Positions 5,788 through 13,629 of a DNA stretch of 46,662 nucleotides are shown here, in pieces. Under the pieces are notes generated by a model that had not been told where the DNA came from, searched no databases, and saw only the letters and a program-made list of their open reading frames with translations. Source of the DNA: CAKVLG01 sp045637805 (lineage in GTDB: Bacteria > Bacillota > Clostridia > Christensenellales > UBA1242); the NCBI GenBank assembly GCA_045637805.1, contig JAZUAE010000019.1, positions 1 to 46,662 of the forward strand, given 5' to 3'. How positions within the stretch are numbered: the first letter of the stretch is position 1; every line of letters starts with the position of its first letter. Position numbers and translations under genes: made by a program.

Positions 5788-7758
5788 TTAATTCAAAATT
5801 ACGTTTGTAAAGATTTTATCATACGCTTTTTTAGCATCATTTGTGATTTTGTCATACAAGTCTTCATCTTTATTTTTAATGGCGTTTAGCAGATTTTTTG
5901 CTCGCATAAAGGCTGAAAAACTAACAGTTCTAAGCACACCACTTGACTTACCATGCTGTTTTGTTCCAAAAATATCACCCTCGCCGCGGTTTTCATAATC
6001 AAAGTCTGCCAAAGCAAAGCCGTCAGTTGTATTTGCAAAATATTTTAGTCTACCGTAAGACTTTTCATTCACATTATTAGTTAAACAAAAGCAATATGCT
6101 TGTTGACCATCACGCCCAACACGACCTCTGAGCTGATGCAGAGTGGAAAGTCCAAACCTTTCAGGAGTGGCAATAACCATTATATCACTATCAGGGATAT
6201 CTATACCAACTTCAACTATTGTTGTTGATACTATTACTTTTGTGTCACCTTTTTCAAAACTTGCAAGCGTAACTATTTTATTTTCTGCAGAAAGCTTACC
6301 TGTTAACAACCCTACCGTGTGGGACAGTTTGCTCTTTAGCTTTTTATACATATTTGTTGCAGAGTACTCAAGAATATCCGCATCTTCATCATCACCTATT
6401 TTACTGCAAACAACAAAAACCTTACTACCAGAGCTTATTTTTTCATCAATAAATTTCCACATATCTTCTTCTCGGGATTGATTTACTAGATTTGTTTGAA
6501 CTTTTGCAGCAAATGGTCGTTCTTTTATTTCACTAATATCAGCATCACCACGAAGTACAAGTGAAAGCGTACGCGGAATAGGTGTCGCACTCATTGATAT
6601 AATGTCAGGTGATTCGCCTTTGTTTGCAAGCTTTGCTCTTTCGCTAACACCAAACCTGTGCTGTTCATCAACCACGGCTAAACCCAAACTTTTATATTCA
6701 ACTTTATCAGATATGATTGAATGTGTTCCAAATACAGCTAAACCATCTTCGTTTTTTATTCGATTTAAAACATCTTTTCGGTCTGCACCCTTTATTGAAC
6801 TGGTTAAAAGAATTGCCTTATCGCCAAATATTTTTTTGGCATTTTTATAATGCTGAACAGCTAAAAGCTCGGTTGGAGCAAGCATTGCCGATGTTAAGCC
6901 ATTCATGCTGGCAACATACATTGCAAAGAATGCAACCATTGTTTTACCACTGCCCACATCGCCATCAATTACCCTGTTTGATGTATATTCTGAAGAGAAG
7001 TCTTGAATCAAGTCCAAGATTGCTTTATCTTGCGAATATGTAAGCCTGAAAGGTAATTTTGTACAAAATTCAGTATATATTTCATCTAAATTACTGTATC
7101 TTTGCGTTTTTCTTGTTCTATTTTTAGCAGCGTTAGTTGCACCTACAAGCATAATTGCTTTTTCAATTTCGACACGCTCTTTTGCTAGGTTAATTTCTTC
7201 AACTGATTTTGGAAAATGTAGCCCTTTATACGCATCAGACAAAGTCATATTTTCTATTCCGTCTAAGTATGAAAAAATATTTGTCTTCGCCATGCTTTCC
7301 GTAATCATATTTTTAATAGTGGTTTGACCTATACCATCAAATGTTTTATATAAACCCAACACGCCACTTGATAAATGCTTTATCATCATTTGAACAACAA
7401 AATTATTTTTCTTTGTTGGTGAGTTTTTGCCATAAACAAAGTAATCTTCAAACGCCTTAAGCTTAGCCTTCATGTATGGCTGATTAAACCATACGCAAGT
7501 AAATTTATTATTTTCCGTGTCTACAACCTTTGCACTTGTATAATTTAATCCGCCACGAATACGTATGACCTTAGCCTCTTCAGTAAGAGTTACCTTTATT
7601 AGCCTATTCTTACCGTCAGCAGCAAAACCTTCTAGTGTGGACAAGTCTAAGTATTTGTTAGGAAAATGATTTAAAATATCCTTACACGTGAAAATGCCGC
7701 TACCATTTAAAGCGGCTTTTCTTTTCATGCCAACACCTGAAAGTTCTTCAATATTCAT
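5788..7758 (-). CDS. recG: ATP-dependent DNA helicase RecG
   Basis: The 656-residue protein remodels stalled replication forks and Holliday junctions. Visible elements: N-terminal HhH-like start (LSGVGMKRKAAL), wedge/OB region (about 60-150), Walker A DGDVGSGKT, DExx-box variant VVDEQHRFG, SATPIPRT (motif III), and the C-terminal RecG signature QLRGRVGRDGQ. Length is slightly short of the usual 670-690. It is monocistronic, downstream of fakA but cut off from it by a terminator. No Shine-Dalgarno is visible, and the -10 box lies 6 nt before the ATG, so translation is probably leaderless. Confidence 0.95.
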   Translation of the reverse strand: MNIEELSGVGMKRKAALNGSGIFTCKDILNHFPNKYLDLSTLEGFAADGKNRLIKVTLTEEAKVIRIRGGLNYTSAKVVDTENNKFTCVWFNQPYMKAKLKAFEDYFVYGKNSPTKKNNFVVQMMIKHLSSGVLGLYKTFDGIGQTTIKNMITESMAKTNIFSYLDGIENMTLSDAYKGLHFPKSVEEINLAKERVEIEKAIMLVGATNAAKNRTRKTQRYSNLDEIYTEFCTKLPFRLTYSQDKAILDLIQDFSSEYTSNRVIDGDVGSGKTMVAFFAMYVASMNGLTSAMLAPTELLAVQHYKNAKKIFGDKAILLTSSIKGADRKDVLNRIKNEDGLAVFGTHSIISDKVEYKSLGLAVVDEQHRFGVSERAKLANKGESPDIISMSATPIPRTLSLVLRGDADISEIKERPFAAKVQTNLVNQSREEDMWKFIDEKISSGSKVFVVCSKIGDDEDADILEYSATNMYKKLKSKLSHTVGLLTGKLSAENKIVTLASFEKGDTKVIVSTTIVEVGIDIPDSDIMVIATPERFGLSTLHQLRGRVGRDGQQAYCFCLTNNVNEKSYGRLKYFANTTDGFALADFDYENRGEGDIFGTKQHGKSSGVLRTVSFSAFMRAKNLLNAIKNKDEDLYDKITNDAKKAYDKIFTNVILN

Positions 7759-7764
7759 AATTTA

Positions 7765-7794
7765 ATTCTATCACACTAGCTTTTTACAATGCAA
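7765..7794 (-). promoter_or_regulatory. Leaderless-type promoter of recG
   Basis: On the minus strand: TTGCAT (7794-7789), 18-nt spacer, TAGAAT (7770-7765), 6 nt to the ATG at 7758. Confidence 0.6.
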
Positions 7795-7808
7795 ACATAA
7801 TTCGGCAT

Positions 7809-7831
7809 AAAAAAACCAAGCTTACGCTTGG
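7809..7831 (-). terminator. Terminator of the asp23-fakA operon
   Basis: On the minus strand: stem CCAAGC/GCTTGG, loop GTAA, seven T. It separates fakA from recG. Confidence 0.88.
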
Positions 7832-7839
7832 ATTTTTTA

Positions 7840-9477
7840 TTATTCAATACTGATTAAATAGTAGTAAAGTGGTTGTCCACCAGCGTGACACTCAACTTCT
7901 ACATCAGGATATTTTTCAGCTAAAGTTTCAACTAAAGCATCTGCTGTAGCCTCGTTAACATCGTTACCATAGAAAAGTGTTAGTGTTGCAGCATCAGGAG
8001 TGATAAGTTTTTCAATAGTTGAAAGAGTTGTTTGATTAACATCTTCGCCCTTAGCTACGATATTTTTCTCACCAAGACCGATAATGTCACCTTCTTTAAG
8101 TTTGAAACCATCGATAGATGTTGATCTTACAGCATAAGTTACTGATCCACTTACAACTGTGCTAATTGCTTCCTTAACCATTGCTTTGTTATCTTCAACG
8201 CTTGCCTCAGTTGCAATATTGATTGCTGCTGTTATACCTTGTGGTACTGATGTTGTTGGGATAACATGAACATTACGTCTAGATAAATCGTTAGCAAGCT
8301 CTGCAGCAAGCACGATGTTTTTATTGTTTGGAAGTACGAATACGTCCTCAGCTAACACTTTATCACAAGCTTTTGCAATATCCTCAGCACTTGGGTTCAT
8401 TGTTTGACCACCCTCAATAACGTAGTCAACACCAAGGTCTTTAAATATTGCAGCTAAACCTTCACCAGCACATACTGTTACAATGCCGATAGGTTTTAAC
8501 TCTTCAGGTTCTTGTTTTATCTTGAGTGCACGGTTTTGTTCAAGCATATTTTCAATCTTAACGCCGTTTAATTCACCAAGTTTGAGCGCTGCACCAAGTG
8601 CAATGTTTGGCTCATTTGTGTGAACGTGAACTTTAATTAAGTTCAAGTCTCCGATACAAATAACACTATCACCTATACTCATAAGTTTTTCACGTAGAGC
8701 ATCAATATCTGCCTCAGTTGTCTTTTTGTTGATATTGATTACAAAAAACTCTGTACAATAAGCGAACTCAATGTCAGCTAAATCGTTATAGTCAACGATT
8801 GCGTCAGCAAGAGGACTTGCTTCCACTTGGTCGCCACTAAGATCGAGTTGAATGCTGCTTTCATCACCACAAAGAACTTTGAGGAAACCACTCAGAATAA
8901 CAAGCAATCCGCGACCACCCGCGTCAACTACACCAGCCTTTTTAAGAACTGGCAATAACTCTGGTGTCATTTTAAGTGTTTCTTCACCAACTTCAAGTAC
9001 TTTCTTAACAAACTCAGCTAAATCTTCTTCCTTTTTAGCAATCTTGAGAGAATCTTCAGCCATTACACGGATAACTGTTAAAATTGTACCCTCTTTGGGT
9101 TTTGTAACCGCTTGATAAGCAACGTCTGCACCCTCTTTTAAAGCTTTAGCAAAAAGCTTAGATGTGATATTCTTCTCGTTTACGAGTACTGATGAAAATC
9201 CTTTTAATATTTGTGACAAAATCACGCCTGAGTTACCACGAGCGCCCTTGAGTGCACCCTTGCTAACTGCGTCACAAATGCCGTCTAAATTGTTGTTTGT
9301 ACACATATTAAGTTCACGTACAACACTCTTCATTGTAAGTGACATGTTTGTACCCGTGTCTCCATCTGGAACCGGGAATACGTTTAATTGATTGACATAC
9401 TCACTATTTTCTTCTAAATAGTTGGCGCCTGATATTACCATTTTTCTAAACATTGCGCCTGTAATACTTTTACCCAT
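7840..9477 (-). CDS. fakA: Fatty acid kinase catalytic subunit FakA (YloV/DAK2 domain)
   Basis: The 545-residue protein matches the YloV/FakA family, which phosphorylates fatty acids held by a FakB (DegV) partner to feed phospholipid synthesis. The N-terminal DAK2 domain (about 1-200) contains the nucleotide/Mg site VFPVPDGDTGTNMSLT and GARGNSGVILSQ. The C-terminal half is the family-specific domain (DADALREKL.. and ..IGLGEKNI..). The ATG at 9477 is chosen because AAAGGAAAGG precedes it; a GTG 33 nt upstream is in frame but lacks a site. It is co-transcribed with asp23, as in B. subtilis. No fakB is in the window. Confidence 0.9.
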   Translation of the reverse strand: MGKSITGAMFRKMVISGANYLEENSEYVNQLNVFPVPDGDTGTNMSLTMKSVVRELNMCTNNNLDGICDAVSKGALKGARGNSGVILSQILKGFSSVLVNEKNITSKLFAKALKEGADVAYQAVTKPKEGTILTVIRVMAEDSLKIAKKEEDLAEFVKKVLEVGEETLKMTPELLPVLKKAGVVDAGGRGLLVILSGFLKVLCGDESSIQLDLSGDQVEASPLADAIVDYNDLADIEFAYCTEFFVININKKTTEADIDALREKLMSIGDSVICIGDLNLIKVHVHTNEPNIALGAALKLGELNGVKIENMLEQNRALKIKQEPEELKPIGIVTVCAGEGLAAIFKDLGVDYVIEGGQTMNPSAEDIAKACDKVLAEDVFVLPNNKNIVLAAELANDLSRRNVHVIPTTSVPQGITAAINIATEASVEDNKAMVKEAISTVVSGSVTYAVRSTSIDGFKLKEGDIIGLGEKNIVAKGEDVNQTTLSTIEKLITPDAATLTLFYGNDVNEATADALVETLAEKYPDVEVECHAGGQPLYYYLISIE

Positions 9478-9500
9478 AACCTTTCCTTTGCATGAACAAA

Positions 9501-9525
9501 TGCCTAACACATTATATGTTAGGTA
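9501..9525 (-). repeat. Intercistronic hairpin between asp23 and fakA
   Basis: Inverted repeat CCTAACA/TGTTAGG (about 9 bp with one wobble pair) directly after the asp23 stop and before the fakA ribosome-binding site. There is no T-tract, so it is more likely a processing or stability element than a terminator. Confidence 0.45.
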
Positions 9526-9526
9526 T

Positions 9527-9877
9527 CTATACTTTTACTCCTACTACGTTAATATTAACCGAATCTACAATCATTCCGGTGAATTGTTCTACGTTATATT
9601 TTACAGATCTTCTAACTGATTCAGCAACCGCATTAATACTGACACCATACTTTAATATAATGTCAAGTTCAATGTGAATTCTATCGCCGATGGTGAGTAT
9701 TTTTATTCCTCTTGTTTTTCTACCTTTACGGAAAAGGTCTGCTATAGTATCGCTAAGTTTTCTTGCAACAAGATCAACAACGCCATAGCATTCAAGAGCT
9801 GTGTGACTAACAACCCCTGCAATAGACTCATCTGTTACTGATATTTTACCATATGAATTGATGGTGTTAACAGCCAT
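9527..9877 (-). CDS. Asp23/Gls24 family envelope-stress protein (YloU-like)
   Basis: The 116-residue product has the Asp23 family pattern: GKISVTDESIAGVVSHTALE at the N-terminus, a GIKILTIGDRIHIELDIILKYG strand block, and VAESVRRSVKYNVEQFTGMIVDSVNINVVGV near the C-terminus. Family members sit at the membrane and are linked to cell-envelope homeostasis. The start at 9877 follows AAAAGGAG; the longer frame begins upstream of that site. First gene of the asp23-fakA operon. Confidence 0.9.
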   Translation of the reverse strand: MAVNTINSYGKISVTDESIAGVVSHTALECYGVVDLVARKLSDTIADLFRKGRKTRGIKILTIGDRIHIELDIILKYGVSINAVAESVRRSVKYNVEQFTGMIVDSVNINVVGVKV

Positions 9878-9898
9878 ATAATCTCCTTTTTTATCCAA

Positions 9899-9913
9899 CT
9901 GAGAACATCTCAG
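9899..9913 (-). repeat. Short hairpin in the asp23 leader
   Basis: Perfect CTGAGA/TCTCAG stem with a 3-nt loop between the promoter and the ribosome-binding site. Not followed by T, so not a terminator; it may protect the 5' end of the transcript. Confidence 0.35.
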
Positions 9914-9921
9914 CTTATTTT

Positions 9922-9950
9922 ATAATACATGATTTATGCCTATTTTGCAA
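9922..9950 (-). promoter_or_regulatory. Promoter of asp23-fakA
   Basis: On the minus strand: TTGCAA (9950-9945), 17-nt spacer, TATTAT (9927-9922). Divergent from the rpmB promoter. Confidence 0.6.
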
Positions 9951-10010
9951 GGTTTTTTAACTACTTATTAGAATTTTAACAAACAATTTAAACTTTTTTT
10001 CGAATATTTG

Positions 10011-10039
10011 TTGCAAAATTAATTATTTCGTGTTATCAT
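10011..10039 (+). promoter_or_regulatory. Promoter of rpmB
   Basis: TTGCAA (10011-10016), 17-nt spacer, TATCAT (10034-10039). TAGGAGG follows before the ATG at 10069. Confidence 0.6.
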
Positions 10040-10068
10040 CTTATAGTATAAATTTAGGAGGAATCATT

Positions 10069-10257
10069 ATGAGCAGAGTTTGTAGCGTTTGTGGTAAAGG
10101 TAAAATGTCTGGCAACCTTGTTAGCCATTCTAATATTAAAACTAAAACTTCTTATGCACCTAACCTTCACAAAGTTAAAGTTGAAGATGAAAAAGGTACA
10201 GTTTCTCATGTATATATGTGCACAAAATGCATGAAAGGTTCTAAGAAGGACAGATAA
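10069..10257 (+). CDS. rpmB: Large ribosomal subunit protein bL28
   Basis: The 62-residue protein starts MSRVCSVCGKG and ends with MCTKCMKGSK, giving two CxxC pairs. This is the zinc-binding form of L28 found in many Firmicutes, together with the typical G-N-x-V-S-H-S-x-x-K-T core. The start at 10069 follows TAGGAGG with normal spacing. Divergent from asp23-fakA and convergent with the spoVM-like ORF, which is the order around rpmB in B. subtilis. Confidence 0.95.
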   Translation: MSRVCSVCGKGKMSGNLVSHSNIKTKTSYAPNLHKVKVEDEKGTVSHVYMCTKCMKGSKKDR

Positions 10258-10275
10258 TTTATTTAATTAAAACAA

Positions 10276-10300
10276 GAACGCGGTTTATCCGCGTTCTTTT
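10276..10300. terminator. Terminator shared by rpmB and the rpe-spoVM transcript
   Basis: Stem GAACGCGG/CCGCGTTC followed by T4 on the plus strand. The last codons and stop of the spoVM-like ORF lie inside the hairpin on the other strand. Confidence 0.8.
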
Positions 10301-10374
10301 GTTTTGCCATTTTTTGCCACCAGCTTTAGCAAGCCTGATAAACATTTAGGCGCTTTTATACACATTATTGTCAT
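10285..10374 (-). CDS. spoVM: SpoVM-like sporulation peptide
   Basis: A 29-codon ORF beginning MTIMCIKAPKCLSG and continuing LLKLVAKNGKTKERG. It lines up without gaps with SpoVM (MKFYTIKLPKFLGG in B. subtilis): Ile6, Lys7, Pro9, Lys10, Leu12 and Gly14 are identical, and positions 15-17 are conservative. SpoVM is an amphipathic helix that senses forespore membrane curvature and recruits SpoIVA at the base of the spore coat. A strong site (AAGGGGAG) precedes the ATG. The position, 43 nt after rpe and convergent with rpmB, matches the B. subtilis locus. The tail is longer and more charged than usual. Easily missed because of its size. Confidence 0.82.
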   Translation of the reverse strand: MTIMCIKAPKCLSGLLKLVAKNGKTKERG

Positions 10375-10417
10375 ATCTCTCCCCTTACTTTAATGTATGA
10401 GGAAAAACTGTAATTTG

Positions 10418-11134
10418 TTATTTATTTTTAGCAAAAAAGTTTCTAATTTGATTGCCGTAGTCATTGCCTTTTAGTTGCTTGATTGTATTTTTCATGCTCT
10501 TTGAGTTAAAGATCGTGCTACCACTTACTAGAATGTTTGCTCCAACATGACGAAGAATTTTAGCATTCTTTAGATTTACACCGCCATCAATCTCTATATA
10601 TACGTTCTTATCCATTTCACGAACTTCAGCAACTTTCTCAGCTGACCCTGGAATAAACTCCCTGCCATAATCACCTGGTTCCACGCCCATTACAACCACA
10701 ACGTCAACAAGATCGGTTTTAAGTAGGTCTTTGATTTTATAAGCAGGAGTAGATGGTGAGATAGCCACGCCTGCTAACACATTCTTTGCTTTTATTTTCT
10801 TAAGTGTTTCCTCTAGCACACTGTTATCTTTAAAAGCTTCATAATGAACAGTAATCACGTCAGCACCCGCTTGCAAATATTTATCCACCACTTTTTCTGG
10901 ATTATTAACCATCAAATGCACATCTAAAAGCAAACTTGTAAGATTTCTACAATAGTCAACCAACCTGTAGTCAAAAGTCTTTTTTTCAACAAATTTGCCG
11001 TCCATAACATCAAAATGAATCATGTTTGCTCCAGCCTTGTCAAGCTGCTTAATTGTTTCTTCCAGGACTTCTTTATTTTTATAATCTATAGGCAATATTG
11101 AAGGTGAAACTCTTATAATTTTAAAAATTGCCAT
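10418..11134 (-). CDS. rpe: Ribulose-phosphate 3-epimerase
   Basis: The 238-residue TIM-barrel enzyme interconverts ribulose-5-phosphate and xylulose-5-phosphate. Signature residues: SPSIL near the N-terminus, metal ligands in MIHFDVMDG (His, Asp), DVHLMV (His) and IEIDGGV (Asp), and phosphate-binding VSGSTIF. The loop after strand 6 reads MGVEPGDYG instead of the common M-x-V-x-P-G-F-G-G, a mild deviation. The length is slightly above the usual 215-225 residues. It starts directly after the rlmN stop, with AAGGAG inside the rlmN end. Confidence 0.93.
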   Translation of the reverse strand: MAIFKIIRVSPSILPIDYKNKEVLEETIKQLDKAGANMIHFDVMDGKFVEKKTFDYRLVDYCRNLTSLLLDVHLMVNNPEKVVDKYLQAGADVITVHYEAFKDNSVLEETLKKIKAKNVLAGVAISPSTPAYKIKDLLKTDLVDVVVVMGVEPGDYGREFIPGSAEKVAEVREMDKNVYIEIDGGVNLKNAKILRHVGANILVSGSTIFNSKSMKNTIKQLKGNDYGNQIRNFFAKNK

Positions 11135-12181
11135 TTATTTATCTCCTTCTTTTAAAAATCTTCTACGTAATTGTCCGCAAGCACCCTCAATATCTTCACC
11201 GAGCGTACGTCTTGTTGTTGCAGACAAGCCAACATTTTTAAGCTCATTCCAAAAAGCTTCTTGGTCAGACTTTGTTATCTTTTTCATGTTAGACGGTGTC
11301 GAATTTACCGGTATAAGATTTATATGTGCCGACAAGCCAGTAGTGAGTTTTTTTAGTCTTACAGCATCGTCCTTTGTTGTATTTTCCGGAAGCATAATGT
11401 ATTCAAACACTATCCTACGCTTTGTCTTATTATAATAATACCTAATAGCATCAAAGAGTTCATGTAGACTATATGCTTTAGCTACTTTCATTATATCTTG
11501 TCTACCACTATCGGTTGTGGAGTGTAGAGATATTGTAAGTGTAATATTTAAATCTTCATCTGTCAAATCTTTTATTCTATTTGCAAGACCACATGTTGAA
11601 AGCGAAATGTTGCGTTGAGAAATATTAATACCATCAGGACTACTTATGAGTTTAATAAATTTTACCACATTGTCATAGTTGTCAAGCGGCTCACCACTAC
11701 CCATTAGAACTATATTTGTAACCTGTCTATTCTCCGTGTTGCCACCCATGTATTTATTAACCGCTAGGACTTGGCTTGCTATTTCACCAGCTGTTAGGTT
11801 GCGAATAAGCCCATCTATTCCACTAGCGCAGAACTTACAACCCATACGGCAACCAACCTGGGACGATACACAAAGCGTATTGCCATACTTATAATTCATG
11901 AGTACGCCTTCCACGATTTCACCATCTTGCATCTTAAACAAGAATTTTTGTGTCGGGTCTTTCTTTGATTTAAAAACCTTTACTATCTCAACAGGTGTTG
12001 ATGTATATTTTTCTGACAATTTCTCACGCACGTCCTTTGGCAGATTTGTCATCTCACTAATATCTGTATACATCGCCAGCCATGAATAAATTTGGTCAAA
12101 ACGAAACTTAGGAAGCCCTAAGAAACTCAGTTCTTCCTTTAATTCGTCTTTTGTTAATGATTGTAAATCTATCTTTTCCAT
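11135..12181 (-). CDS. rlmN: 23S rRNA/tRNA (adenine-C2) methyltransferase RlmN
   Basis: The 348-residue radical SAM enzyme methylates A2503 of 23S rRNA (and some tRNAs). Visible: CRMGCKFCASG (CxxxCxxC cluster motif), GSGEPLDNYDNV, and the conserved C-terminal methyl-carrying Cys in GACGQLRR. The N-terminal accessory domain begins LTKDELKEELSFLGLPKFRFDQIYSW. AAGGATAAATT precedes the ATG. It lies between fmt and rpe; rsmB, which normally lies between fmt and rlmN in Bacillus, is absent here. Confidence 0.95.
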   Translation of the reverse strand: MEKIDLQSLTKDELKEELSFLGLPKFRFDQIYSWLAMYTDISEMTNLPKDVREKLSEKYTSTPVEIVKVFKSKKDPTQKFLFKMQDGEIVEGVLMNYKYGNTLCVSSQVGCRMGCKFCASGIDGLIRNLTAGEIASQVLAVNKYMGGNTENRQVTNIVLMGSGEPLDNYDNVVKFIKLISSPDGINISQRNISLSTCGLANRIKDLTDEDLNITLTISLHSTTDSGRQDIMKVAKAYSLHELFDAIRYYYNKTKRRIVFEYIMLPENTTKDDAVRLKKLTTGLSAHINLIPVNSTPSNMKKITKSDQEAFWNELKNVGLSATTRRTLGEDIEGACGQLRRRFLKEGDK

Positions 12182-12206
12182 AATTTATCCTTGAAGTATA
12201 TCCATA

Positions 12207-13163
12207 TTACACATTCTCCTTGATTCGACCTTGTAACACGTCGCCCACTTTTATTTTTCTTCCACCCATGAGCATTTTTGCTGGTAAAACCTTTCCACCT
12301 GGGAATTGAATTTCTAACAATTCAAGAACACCTGTACCACACTGAACAAACACGCCAAGCTTTGGTGAACTGCATGAAAGAACTGTACCAACAACTTCGT
12401 CTGTGTCCTCAATGTCAGACGCCACACGAGCCTTATATACCTTTATTTTTTCACCATTTAAATAGCAGTAGCTTATAGGATCTGGATTTGTTCCAAGCAC
12501 AAGATTTTTAACTTGGTTTGCACTCTTTTGGAAAGTTATAATTGAGTCCTCTTTTCTAATTTTATATGTTGTGGTCGCAAGTTCACTTGCTTGATTAATT
12601 TTTTCAATATCGCCTTGAGCTATTTTTTCTAGGGTTTCAACTAAAAGTTCTGCACCCAGATGTGCCAAACTAATCATTAATTCGCCAGCGGTCTCCGTGC
12701 CATTTATTTGTATACTGCTGACTGATAAAATATCACCCGTGTCAAGACCTGCCTCGGTTTGCATGATTGTTACGCCTGTTTCTTTCTCACCTGCGATTAT
12801 CGCACTCTGCACTGGGCTTGCACCCCTATACTTTGGCAAGAGTGATGCGTGAACATTAATAATGCCATAAGACGGGATATTTATTATCTCTTGGCTGAGT
12901 ATTTGACCGTAAGCCGCAGTCACCATAATGTCAGGTTTGAGTTTTTTAATTAGTTCTACTCCATCGCGAGCAATCTTTGGGAATTGATAAACATCAATGC
13001 CCTGACTCTCAGCAAAAATTTTAACCTCTGGCGGTGTTATATTACCACGATTTCCCGGTTTGTCTGGTTGTGTTATAACACATAAAACCTCATGCTTGGT
13101 TTCAAGCAATTTCTTTAAACAAATAACCGCAAACTCAGGTGAACCTAAAAATATTATTCTCAC
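12207..13163 (-). CDS. fmt: Methionyl-tRNA formyltransferase
   Basis: The 318-residue enzyme formylates initiator Met-tRNA. N-terminal formyltransferase fold with FLGSPEFAV, the active-site Asn/His block NVHASLLPKYRGASPVQ and the downstream Asp in TGDIL, then the C-terminal OB domain (from about 205). It starts with GTG, overlapping the def stop by 4 nt (GTGA), so it is translationally coupled to def. Confidence 0.95.
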   Translation of the reverse strand: MRIIFLGSPEFAVICLKKLLETKHEVLCVITQPDKPGNRGNITPPEVKIFAESQGIDVYQFPKIARDGVELIKKLKPDIMVTAAYGQILSQEIINIPSYGIINVHASLLPKYRGASPVQSAIIAGEKETGVTIMQTEAGLDTGDILSVSSIQINGTETAGELMISLAHLGAELLVETLEKIAQGDIEKINQASELATTTYKIRKEDSIITFQKSANQVKNLVLGTNPDPISYCYLNGEKIKVYKARVASDIEDTDEVVGTVLSCSSPKLGVFVQCGTGVLELLEIQFPGGKVLPAKMLMGGRKIKVGDVLQGRIKENV

Positions 13164-13627
13164 TTTCTATCTTCCTCATTATACATTTTTGTTGCCTTGT
13201 CCGAATATAAAATTCCGTCCAAGTGGTCGTACTCGTGACAAATTGCAAGGCAAGTGTAGCCATCGTAAGTCTTTTCAAACCACTCGCCTTCTAAGTTTTG
13301 AAAGCGAATGCGAACTTTGTTTGGTCTAGCCACTTCACCGTATTTACCAGGAACGGACAAACATGCTTCATACTTTATTTTGTTTTTTCCACTAGACTCA
13401 ATTATCTCTGGATTGATAAAGAGCATATCACCCTTGCCTGTATCTACTACAAACACGCGCTTTAATACTCCAACTTGAACAGCTGCTAATCCCGCACCTG
13501 GCGCTTTGTGCATTGTCTCAAACATATCGTCAACAAGAACTTTTAACCTATCATCAAACACTTCAACAGGCTTGCTCTTTTTCTTTAATGTCTCATCACC
13601 GATTTTTAATATATTTCTTACTGCCAT
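13160..13627 (-). CDS. def: Peptide deformylase
   Basis: The 155-residue metalloenzyme removes the N-formyl group. Motif 1 GAGLAAVQVG (usual Pro replaced by Val, catalytic Gln kept), motif 2 ACLSVPG (metal Cys), motif 3 CHEYDHLDG (metal His pair and catalytic Glu). ATG at 13627 is chosen: it lies 2 nt after the priA stop and gives the family N-terminus MAVRNILKIGD. A GTG at 13666 with AAAGGAG 4 nt upstream would add 13 residues without family support, but it may act as the entry site for coupling. Confidence 0.93.
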   Translation of the reverse strand: MAVRNILKIGDETLKKKSKPVEVFDDRLKVLVDDMFETMHKAPGAGLAAVQVGVLKRVFVVDTGKGDMLFINPEIIESSGKNKIKYEACLSVPGKYGEVARPNKVRIRFQNLEGEWFEKTYDGYTCLAICHEYDHLDGILYSDKATKMYNEEDRK

Positions 13628-13629
13628 AA

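Noticed and set aside
5143..9619. Plus-strand frames opposite recG, fakA and asp23
   Set aside because: Shadow frames of strongly recognised minus-strand genes, without ribosome-binding sites.
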